Below, piece after piece: positions 36,601-44,700 of a stretch of 62,418 nucleotides of DNA (positions within the stretch are counted from its first letter, which is position 1; every line of letters starts with the position of its first letter). The notes beneath the pieces are model-generated. The model was given only the letters and a program-made list of their open reading frames with translations. It searched no databases and had not been told where the DNA came from. The position numbers were made by a program, and so were the translations under genes. Origin of the DNA: an uncultured Cryomorphaceae bacterium (GTDB lineage: Bacteria > Bacteroidota > Bacteroidia > Flavobacteriales > Schleiferiaceae); NCBI GenBank assembly GCA_937129395.1, contig CAKZNE010000032.1:1-62418 (forward strand). Reading direction: 5' to 3'.

Positions 36601-36756
36601 AATGTTACAGGTAAACTGGTTCAACAAGGTTTTTTGAGCAATGAGAAAAGTATTAAAACCACTATTGATTGCTCGAAATTATCCTCTGGAGCTTATACCC
36701 TAAGGCTTATGAATGGAGAAACAGATTTAAAAAGACAGAGATTTTCTAAACTATAA
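33625..36756 (+). CDS. Large secreted BNR/VPS10-propeller, PKD and T9SS protein (paralogue)
   Basis: 1043 residues. Hydrophobic signal (IIAIALLGLFLLPF); a charged spacer to about residue 105; sortilin/VPS10-like propeller about 105-790 (WVERGPNNVGGRTRA, KSTDGGASF, RSTDGGQSF, and the AGSQDNGTH...GGDGAY motif); one PKD domain about 795-885; an Ig-like segment (AYQWFKGGLAISG) and a T9SS tail (FNAYPVPVKTG...RFSKL). The propeller, PKD and Ig modules align with those of the 1507-residue protein, so a local duplication with loss or gain of the middle modules is likely. Function unknown; adhesion or glycan/protein binding is only a guess. Confidence 0.88.
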   Translation: MKKIIAIALLGLFLLPFSNTEIDQRKEYGDFLNNHPFNKHHYNPLELKKIPKKDRPDLAWEQDFIMTMDPALGYPTPEKLKPIYAQVKQSLNKENKTAIPGNSNYPWVERGPNNVGGRTRAIMFDPNDASKKKVWAGGVTGGLWYNNDITDPNSQWQSQNDFWDNISITGIVYDPTNTNIFYVGTGEGWGSSVSGGRGEGVWKSTDGGASFSQLSASSNFYFVNDLAVRDENGTGVLYVGLRGVYYVSKTHGTADEGLQRSVNGGTSFTQVLPNVPGQNFNYAVADIDIAANNKLWVGTIYSGNGGSDRGGGRILSSIDGTTWSVEYNNTNGERVRLATAPSDSDYVYAIIEEFNEIGKIVRTTNQGQTWTNLNEPNDADPGIPSTDFSRGQAWVHLSLAVDPNDEDVVYAGSVDLFKTQNGGTTWDQLTHWYGGFNYPYVHADHHIVAFKPGSSNEVLFGSDGGVARSTNINTNNPTFSDRNNGYNITQFYAGAMHPDSGKNYFLAGSQDNGTHKFNSAGVNATTEVTGGDGAYCFVDQTDPDYQITAYVYNSYWRSTDGGQSFPSPRMQSDFNTGRFINPADYDSNLDILYSARNSSSINRISNVSSNPTVDDFTVSGLGSTASNLLVSPFTTASTTLFVGTGNGNLFKITNADANASSTNIGSNQFPTGYISGIDLGASEQEIIVTFSNYGVTSVWYTSNGGSTWTSKEGNLPDMPVRWCLFNPLNTDQVLLATEVGVWATANINASNVVWTPSGNGLANVRVNMLQYRESDHEVLAVTYGRGLFTSDGFTATFPPITKFSASKDEICFGDTLVLSDSSRFHPNSWNWTINPNTVSFVNGTNSGSQNPEIVFNASGNYDVVLASTNANGSDQDSLVVSVDILPKPTVSRILDSLHCNENGFAYQWFKGGLAISGETNQDYTMLTNGDYSVEIKQLSSCSRSSDILSFNSIGLAENPNVLHFNAYPVPVKTGLTIELDLRKEMTTTFQIFNVTGKLVQQGFLSNEKSIKTTIDCSKLSSGAYTLRLMNGETDLKRQRFSKL

Positions 36757-36789
36757 GATTCTCCTATGCTTTTTTAGAGGGCAAAATCT

Positions 36790-36797
36790 TACTTTTG
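36790..36797 (+). promoter_or_regulatory. -7 element of purQ
   Basis: TACTTTTG, exact consensus, 22 bp before the ATG. Confidence 0.55.
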
Positions 36798-36819
36798 CAT
36801 TTCATTAAATAATGGCTTT

Positions 36820-37518
36820 ATGAAATTTGGTGTTGTAACCTTTCCGGGAAGTAATTGTGATCAGGATATGATCTATGTTTTGAAAGAAATTTTAAAACAT
36901 GAGGTTGTGGAGCTTTGGCACAAGGACTCTGATTTACAAGGAGCTGAATTCATCATTTTGCCTGGAGGATTTTCCTACGGTGATTATCTAAGATCTGGGG
37001 CTATCGCACGTTTTTCTCCAATTATGGAAAAGGTAATTGACTTTGCCAATAATGGAGGTTTTGTAATGGGTATTTGCAATGGTTTTCAAGTACTTTGTGA
37101 AAGTGGGCTTTTGGAAGGTACATTACAACACAATACCAGTCATAAATTTATTTGTAAAAACGTTCATCTAAAGCCGGCCAATAAAAGCAATGCTTTAACA
37201 GCCGATCTTGAAGATAGAGCCTATAAAATCCCTATTGCTCATGGGGAAGGAAACTATTTTGCATCTCCAGAAACTTTAGCAAACCTTAAGGCAAACGAAC
37301 AAATATTATTCTATTATTCCGATGAAAATGGAAATGTTAGCCTAGAAGCAAATCCCAATGGTTCCATTGAAAATATTGCAGGAATCACCAATAATGGGAA
37401 GAATGTTTTTGGAATGATGCCCCACCCAGAAAGAGCCGCAGATGAAAATTTAGGAAATACTGATGGTCGGGATCTTTTTGAAAGTCTTTTGAATAATATT
37501 AACTCCCTTGTTGGTTAA
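36820..37518 (+). CDS. purQ: Phosphoribosylformylglycinamidine synthase subunit PurQ
   Basis: Class I glutamine amidotransferase of 232 residues that supplies ammonia to PurL in purine synthesis. MKFGVVTFPGSNCDQDM at the N-terminus, oxyanion-site PGGFSYGDYLRSGA, nucleophile elbow GICNGFQVLCE with catalytic Cys, and MPHPERA with the catalytic His and Glu. No purL or purS is next to it. It converges on a threonine dehydratase gene and the two overlap by 20 bp. Confidence 0.96.
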   Translation: MKFGVVTFPGSNCDQDMIYVLKEILKHEVVELWHKDSDLQGAEFIILPGGFSYGDYLRSGAIARFSPIMEKVIDFANNGGFVMGICNGFQVLCESGLLEGTLQHNTSHKFICKNVHLKPANKSNALTADLEDRAYKIPIAHGEGNYFASPETLANLKANEQILFYYSDENGNVSLEANPNGSIENIAGITNNGKNVFGMMPHPERAADENLGNTDGRDLFESLLNNINSLVG

Positions 37519-38449
37519 AAAAACCATCAAAGTCTACATTTCCCCCGCTGATAATTAGGGCAATTTTTTTCCCTTTGAAATAATTCTTGTTTTTAAGAAT
37601 ACAGGCCAAGGGAACCGCACTTGAAGGTTCAATAATTATTTTCATTCTTTCCCAAACCATTCGCATGGCTTCCTTTATTTCATCCTCTGTGCAGGTGAAA
37701 ATATCCTTTACACCTTCCAATATATAAGTAAAGGTTAAATCCCCCAATGAAGTTTTTAATCCATCTGCAATGGTATTTGGGTTTTTTACTGGGATCAAGC
37801 GCTTTTCATTAAAACTCTGCCAAGCATCATTTGCATTTAAGGGCTCACAACCAAACACCTCCGTGCTTGGCGACAAATATTTACTAGCCAAGGCCGTTCC
37901 AGAAAGCAAACCACCTCCACCTACAGGTGCTAAAATACAATCGAGATTCTCCAGCTCCTTATATATTTCTACGGCTGCCGTAGCCTGACCAACAATTGTA
38001 TTATGAAAGTTAAAAGGCGGAATAAATACGGCTCCTGTTTCCCTTTGAATTTCTTTTAAACCATCTTCCCTAGCCTCCAAAGTGGGGATGCATTCAATCA
38101 CTATTGCTCCATAACCCTTAACCGCCTTCTTTTTTATTTCTGGCGCATTGGAAGGCATTATTACCCAACAGGGTATGGAAAGTTTGTTTGCAGCCCATGC
38201 TAAAGCTTGGCCATGGTTTCCACTGGAATGAGTGGCTACACCATTCTTTAATTGCTGTTCATTTAAATTTAAAATGGAATTTGTTGCTCCCCTTGCTTTA
38301 AAGGATCCTGTTTTTTGAAAATTCTCCGCTTTGAAATAAAGCTTCGCCCCTATCAAATCATTAAAATATTGAGATTCTAATATTGGCGTTTTGTGAATGT
38401 GAAAGGCAAGCTTATCTGCGGCTTCAAGAATTTCCTTTTTGCTAATCAT
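37499..38449 (-). CDS. Threonine/serine dehydratase (PLP-dependent, fold type II)
   Basis: 316 residues from the ATG at 38449 (a GTG at 38473 is the longer alternative). Catalytic PLP lysine in KTGSFKARGA, substrate loop SSGNHGQALAWAA, glycine-rich phosphate cup VGGGGLLSG. No C-terminal regulatory ACT domain, so it resembles catabolic threonine dehydratases or serine racemases rather than biosynthetic IlvA. Deamination of threonine to 2-oxobutanoate is the likely reaction. The 3' end overlaps purQ. Confidence 0.9.
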   Translation of the reverse strand: MISKKEILEAADKLAFHIHKTPILESQYFNDLIGAKLYFKAENFQKTGSFKARGATNSILNLNEQQLKNGVATHSSGNHGQALAWAANKLSIPCWVIMPSNAPEIKKKAVKGYGAIVIECIPTLEAREDGLKEIQRETGAVFIPPFNFHNTIVGQATAAVEIYKELENLDCILAPVGGGGLLSGTALASKYLSPSTEVFGCEPLNANDAWQSFNEKRLIPVKNPNTIADGLKTSLGDLTFTYILEGVKDIFTCTEDEIKEAMRMVWERMKIIIEPSSAVPLACILKNKNYFKGKKIALIISGGNVDFDGFFNQQGS

Positions 38450-38519
38450 AAATTGGAATGCTAATAATCTCACGAAAATAGTTCATTCCAATAGGCAAGG
38501 GAAAACAAAAATTAGGGAA

Positions 38520-38915
38520 TTATATTTCGATGCTGTTGTTTGGTCCAGCTGGAAGAATTACAGGCTTTTGTCGTTTCACTTTTTTCTTTAGCTCCAATTT
38601 CAAATTGCAATCTATATTTTTTAGGGATTCAATATTTTTTGCGGAAAAACCTGGTTTTGTGATTTTCAATTTGAGCTCACCTTTGGTTTCACTTTCTTCT
38701 TCGTATTCCAACTCAAAGTTGCCGCTTTCATCTGTGGTAATGGTTTTAATCACCTCACCATCTTTTTCTAAAGTAATAACTGCGCCTTTGATTTTTTCAC
38801 CAGATTCCATTTCCACCACACTTCCTTTGAATAGAGTTGGCGGTTCTTCTGCAAGGCTTTGAAAAGAAAAACAAAGCAAAATGCAAAGGCCTAATATGTG
38901 TAGCTTATTGGTCAC
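38520..38915 (-). CDS. Small secreted protein with carboxypeptidase-regulatory-like (CNA-B-like) domain
   Basis: 131 residues. GTG start; signal peptide (LHILGLCILLCFSFQSLAE); a single beta-sandwich KGSVVEMESGEKIKGAVITLE...ITTDESGNFELEYE typical of the CarboxypepD_reg/Cna-B-like fold; a basic tail. Overlaps the end of the AddB-like gene by 11 bp. Role unknown. Confidence 0.75.
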   Translation of the reverse strand: MTNKLHILGLCILLCFSFQSLAEEPPTLFKGSVVEMESGEKIKGAVITLEKDGEVIKTITTDESGNFELEYEEESETKGELKLKITKPGFSAKNIESLKNIDCNLKLELKKKVKRQKPVILPAGPNNSIEI

Positions 38916-41703
38916 GGTCTCTCAAATATAAAATCTTTTCTTTAAAAGGTGTCTGATAATCAAATATTTCCGACAAGATTTCTGTTAAAATATTCTTAAA
39001 GTTTATCAAATGTTCCCGATTTATAGTGGCTGATTTTTCAAAAACCAAGGGCATCGGCCATTCTTTTACATTTCTTAAACTTATAATACCGGGCTCAATT
39101 TCTATCAGGTGATTGTGTTTTTCCATATAAAGCCAGGCGTACATCATCAATTGAAAAGACTTGTTTTTTTCTTCGGGTTGCTTCAAATCTTCCCATTTAT
39201 AAAATTTTAAATGTTTGGGATCTACACTCCCCGATTTATAATCCAAAACCCGAATACTTCCATTCGTTTTATCTATCCTATCCGCAATCCCTTTTAATTT
39301 TACCTTTTGTCCCTTCTCCAAATGCAATTCCACTTCTAGGCTTTCTTCCAATGACATGATTTCTACCTTAGTTCCCTCTTCCAAAATGGACTTTTCTTTT
39401 TTCAAGAAATTACTTAGCATTCCTGTGAGAGTTTCACGAACCAACAGGTTTTTTCCATGATGGATATTTTTCAATCCAAATTTTTGGAGTTTTTTTACAA
39501 CATCCTCTCTTAGTTGGGCTTTGGTTTTTGAAAAGACTTCCAAATCAGGTGTTAATTCCGTAAGCGCTTTTCCTTCTTTGGAATAATATTCCTGTAATAT
39601 CTCATGCAAAATTGTGCCTTGAGTATTATAAGCAATAACCTCTTCCAAGTCTTCCTTTTCATGAATCCCTAAAACCCTTTTGTAGTAAAATTTTAGGGGA
39701 TCGTTGATGTAATCAATTAAAGCTGTGGCGGAAAGCCCTTTCTCTGCCAACTCCGCTAATTTCTTTTGAATGTCATCCGTTTTTTCGATGGATATTAACT
39801 TCTCTTCATCCATTTTTAAAACATTACTAATACCCTTTTTTACAAAATTAATATTGGGATTTTGTTTGCTTAATTCATGCTCTATTTGACTGATAAAACG
39901 ACTGGGCTCACCCCCGCCCATTCCATTATTCTGCCCATTGTAAATAAGGCAAACATTTTCTGCTCTTTGAATTAATCGATAAAAGTGGTAGGCATAAATT
40001 CCGTCCTTATCCAAAAAGGTAGGAAGTCCGAATTTGAATTTAATATCGAAGGGAATAAGGCTGTTTTGGGATCTTCCTTGAGGCAGAACATCTTCATTTA
40101 CTGTTGTTAAGATGATATTTTTAAAATCCAAGGTTCTTGTTTCCAGCATGCCCATTACTTGCAAGCCGCTGAGGGGTTCTCCCTGTAGATCTATCGTTTG
40201 TGAACTAAGCAAATCTTTATAGAATTGCTGGGCAGTTTTAAGGTCCAATACATAGTTGTATTTAGAAAACAGATCGGCCAATTCTTCAAATAATTTAAAA
40301 AAGCCATAGGCTATTCCCAGCTTTTCAGATTCCTCCTCTAAAAACGGCTTTAGATCTTCAATAAATTTCCCAAGCTGCTTACAAAACCCAGCAGGATTCT
40401 CTATAAAACTTTCAAATAGACTTTTTATATCTATATCAACCTGAATAGGAGCCCACTCTATTATTTCATCATAGGAAACAAAAATTTGGTTCTGTTTTCT
40501 AATTTCTTTTCTAATTTTTTCGAAATCACCATTTTCCTTTTCTATTCGTTTTAAAACGGGGTGGGAAAGTAAATCATCCCATTTTTGAAAGTGAAAGGAT
40601 GCTCTTCCTTTGGAATCAAATCTGCCATTTATCTCGTGGGAAATATGCATATCCCAAAACAAGGAAAACAAACCTCCAATAGGTGCGTATTTCGCGGGCA
40701 ACCCCATTGTAATGTTTAAGGCTGGGATTTCCTCGGCAATATTATTTAAAAAAGGATTTAGCAAATTCTCATCGGCCATTACCACTGCAATATCCTGCAA
40801 ATTACTGTCCTGGTATTCGAGAACAGTGGCATTCGCAGCGATGGCCTGTAGACTATCACCTGCCACTGATTTAACCACAATATTTTTTGCTCCCTTAACT
40901 AATAGATTCTCAAAACCATTAAAATCCTCATTTTCCCGTAAACTTTTAATAAGCTTACTTTCTCTCAAAAATTTTCCCGCTTCGTGCACCTCATCATTAA
41001 AATAATATTGGTCTATATCCCAATAAAACTTTGCCAGTCCTTCCTCGTATAAAACTCTGAAAATCTGTTCTTCAGCATTATTTAGTGCGCTAAACCCTAT
41101 AAAATAAAACTGATCGTAATTGGTTTTTAATTTGGGTATATATTCCGAAATATTGTCGGCCATTTCTCTATAAGCCAAACCTTGATACACCTTTCCTTCT
41201 TTTAAAAGAATGGTTTTGTAATTGGCATAAAATTGTGGAAGCTTTTCCCAAAATTTTAAATAATCACTAATCAGTTCGGAGTCGGTAGATTCCCCCGGGC
41301 TTAGATCCCAGGATTCTATTCTTTTTACATCGGATAAATAGGAGAAAATTTCATCTGGAGATATCAGGTATCTATCAATTTCATTAAAATCTCCTAATAA
41401 AGTTTGGGCCCATTTACTAAAATCGGAAAAGCTGTCTTTATTTTCAATTTCAAGTTGGGAATAGGCTTCAAAAAGTTTAAACACTAAACTGGGGTTCGAC
41501 TCTTGTTCCCAACCAATGGTTTCCATTAAAAAATCTTCGGAGGTCGTAATATGGGGGGCAAAAACAGGGCCTTCAATAAGTTTGGAAATCTCTTTTTTCA
41601 AAAAAACGGCAGCCCTTCTACTCGGAAGTATAATGTTTAATCTGCTAAAGTTCTTTTGTTCCTTTACTATTTCTTGAGCTACTTTTCTTAAAAATGGGAT
41701 CAT
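38905..41703 (-). CDS. AddB-like PD-(D/E)XK exonuclease/helicase-fold protein
   Basis: 932 residues; probable subunit of a RecBCD/AddAB-type double-strand-break repair nuclease. The N-terminus (LNIILPSRRAAVFLKKEI) is an inactivated helicase-like module, as in AddB. The C-terminal nuclease is intact: AYNTQGTILHEILQEYY (His region), KGIADRID with the metal Asp, VLDYKSG with Asp and Lys, and SFQLMMYAW (motif Q-Y). An iron-sulfur cluster as in classical AddB is not evident. The UvrD-like AddA partner is not in the window. Confidence 0.85.
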   Translation of the reverse strand: MIPFLRKVAQEIVKEQKNFSRLNIILPSRRAAVFLKKEISKLIEGPVFAPHITTSEDFLMETIGWEQESNPSLVFKLFEAYSQLEIENKDSFSDFSKWAQTLLGDFNEIDRYLISPDEIFSYLSDVKRIESWDLSPGESTDSELISDYLKFWEKLPQFYANYKTILLKEGKVYQGLAYREMADNISEYIPKLKTNYDQFYFIGFSALNNAEEQIFRVLYEEGLAKFYWDIDQYYFNDEVHEAGKFLRESKLIKSLRENEDFNGFENLLVKGAKNIVVKSVAGDSLQAIAANATVLEYQDSNLQDIAVVMADENLLNPFLNNIAEEIPALNITMGLPAKYAPIGGLFSLFWDMHISHEINGRFDSKGRASFHFQKWDDLLSHPVLKRIEKENGDFEKIRKEIRKQNQIFVSYDEIIEWAPIQVDIDIKSLFESFIENPAGFCKQLGKFIEDLKPFLEEESEKLGIAYGFFKLFEELADLFSKYNYVLDLKTAQQFYKDLLSSQTIDLQGEPLSGLQVMGMLETRTLDFKNIILTTVNEDVLPQGRSQNSLIPFDIKFKFGLPTFLDKDGIYAYHFYRLIQRAENVCLIYNGQNNGMGGGEPSRFISQIEHELSKQNPNINFVKKGISNVLKMDEEKLISIEKTDDIQKKLAELAEKGLSATALIDYINDPLKFYYKRVLGIHEKEDLEEVIAYNTQGTILHEILQEYYSKEGKALTELTPDLEVFSKTKAQLREDVVKKLQKFGLKNIHHGKNLLVRETLTGMLSNFLKKEKSILEEGTKVEIMSLEESLEVELHLEKGQKVKLKGIADRIDKTNGSIRVLDYKSGSVDPKHLKFYKWEDLKQPEEKNKSFQLMMYAWLYMEKHNHLIEIEPGIISLRNVKEWPMPLVFEKSATINREHLINFKNILTEILSEIFDYQTPFKEKILYLRDRDQ

Positions 41704-41789
41704 GAAAGATTCTTAAAATCTGGTTCATGCAAGATCAACTAAAAGGAATTTAGGAGCAAATAAATCTATTTTAAATCCTGAGAATTTAA

Positions 41790-44700
41790 TTATTTATCAT
41801 AATCTTCCATACTATTTAGAAAGCGATTCATCTTTCCTTTTGTTCCTATGCCGTATAAAAATGGAGGCATCCCTTTCACCTCTTTCCTCCTTTCCTTAAT
41901 GTCCGTTTCCTTAAGTTTGGTCATAACCTCCTCATCACTTGAATAGAGTGTAAGTTGATTTCTTTTGTATTCAAAATAAAAGAAGGTATTGGCATCTACC
42001 TCAATATAGAGGCGAACTTCATTACCTCTTCTTTTCCTTTTGATTTCCATTACGGTTTTCACCTTTTTATTTACTGGATATTTTCCAAAACCTCCAACAC
42101 CAATATCATCCGTCGCAATAAAAGATATTGCGTCTGGTACCCATTTCAGTTTTACATCTGTCAATAAAATAGTTCTCTGGTAAGCGTCTGGAAGCTTTTC
42201 TGGGGCTCCATAATTTTCAATGGATTCGAAGAATTTTTTCTTTTCCTTTTCTTCCAAAAGTTCATCTGCCGAAACTTTAAATGCCTGTCTTCCGAGGTTT
42301 GCACCATCAGCGGAAGCCGAACTATTAATAGCCGCAGCAATGGCTTTTTGCAGATCTGAGCTAAAATGAAAGTCCAGCCCCATTACTATGTCGAGGGTCA
42401 TTTCATCTGTGCTGAGGTCATAGTCGATATTCCCCCAACTACCTATTTCCATTTGGCCTTTATCGTCTCCTATAGCCATGGTTCCTTCGCCATGCATTAG
42501 GCAATCTGTATTATTAAAATACAAGTAATTTCCCTTGCTTTCTGGGTCATCAAACTTTATATCATCAATAATAACGTAGCTACCCAAAGCTTCATCATAA
42601 TATAATTTTCCTGTGGTGAAAAACATTTCTTTGTCGTAGGCACTGGTACTCTGACTTAAAAATGCGGCGTACCCTCTTACGGTATCGGCATCAATTAAAA
42701 CTCCATTTACAAGGTTTTTGGTTTTGTCTTCTGGATCAATCTCGGGCAGGTCAATAAAAATATTGGAAGGGTCAATTATGGATCTAAAGCTAAACCAATC
42801 CGTGCTCACAGTTGGGCAATCGGATTCTATATGGGTGTGACCTCTAAAATCAAGGGCTTTGCGATCTCCTCTTAAATATACCTTACCGTAGTAGGCAAAA
42901 TAGGGGCTCATATAAAAGGACTCCTCAGCTTTAATATTGGCGGTTCCAACAGTAATTCCAGTATCCCCTCTTAGCACGTCAAAATGAATTGGCCAAGGTG
43001 TTCCATCTTGATCCAAATATTCATAATCTGCATTTCCGTAATATTTATTTCGGGTATAAATATCAATTACACCACCATAAAAATCATGGAATTGAGTGGT
43101 TCTATTTGCTGTTATCGTTGCGTTTTTAAGTGTCCTCATTTTGGCCTCTTCTTCTATTGCTACATAGCCTGTATCTGGGAAAATACTCGCATCAGCCACA
43201 TCAATATTTGGAACTTTAAAGGCTTCTAATAAATAGTTTTCCAAATAAAACTTACTATGTCCGGCCACAAATTGAAGTGAATCTTGTTCTGTAACAACGG
43301 AAATCATTTTTGAAGATGCTTCGGGGCCAATCTTTTTTAAGTCAATTGATTTTTCTGGAATTCGCCATTTGGCATTGTCCATAAAACAGATATATCCATT
43401 CTTTGGAAAGCTAAAATAACTTGCTGGGTCGTTGAGATTAAACAGGCCTTGCTCTTTATTAAAATCCACATTTCCGTTGGCGTTGGACATTGAAAATCCC
43501 CAATCTACTGTGGGATTTGCCCTTACTTTGAATGACAATCTATCTGACGAAAACTTTCGGTTTTTAAACAGGAATTCCCGCGATCGAGATTCGGCATCTA
43601 AAAACTCTATCAGGGCGTCTCCTTTTAAGTTGGCCGGGCTATGTGCTAAAGTACCAGTCCCTTTCATCCCAATATCATCAAACATCTCAAACTTGTTTTC
43701 CTTTGAGGTGGTGAATAATACATCGTTTTTGGGTTCCCAATGTAAAAACACTCCTTTCCCAACTACATGTGGGTATTCTGTTCCGGCGGTTCTTTCCTCA
43801 ATTTCGTAGTCAATGGTATTTCCATTGGTACTGTCCGGAAAGAAAAAGAATTGTTCGGAGGTGGCGTAAGAGTTTAGATAATCTAATCTACCATCACCTC
43901 TAAGTCCTTTATTACTCAATTTTAAAGTATTGGTAAAACTCCCTTTTCCACCATAAGCAGCAAGTCCTTCACTTGGCGTTTCAGTTGTAAATCCAAGGGA
44001 ATAATCATCTTGAATTTTCATGGTTTCATCCATATCTGGGAAAATTCCCGCGCTTGTAAAAGTACCATCGAAAGATAGTCCAGAAGTGGAAATATTATCC
44101 AAACTATCAATCTCAAAGGGTTCTAGGGTTACAAAAAAGCTAGATCGCTCGTAAACTCCATCGAAAATACTTTTCTTATCATAGTATATATATGAGTTTT
44201 TGGCGCTACGGAAAATGGGGTATTCTGTATATTGTTTTCTTCCACTTTTATTATTGGGTTCATCAATTAATATTTCACCGGTTAAGCCCTGTAAAACTGT
44301 TTGACAATCGACTAATTCTCTTTGACCGAGGCTGTTTTTTTCGAAACTTTCAACTTTAAATCTCATGGAATCAATATTGTCCATGTTTATTCTAAAGGCA
44401 TCGTAATTAAACTTAAACACATTTCCCCAATAGCTAAATCTTCCCGCCACAATTTTCCCGTCGAAATCGAAATTTAGGTTTTCGTAAACTGTAATTTTAT
44501 TTCCTTTTGGAAAGAGTTTTACTTTTTGAGAATCACTTAATGCTATATTGTTAATTCCCTCAATTTGCATGGCATAATCCAGCAAACTTAATTTGGCGTT
44601 TGATTTTCCACTTTGGTTGGATACAAATTGGATAACATCGTAATCTCGTTTTAGCTCGTAATTATTTACATAGTCTACCACCTTATTTTTAAAGGTGGAT

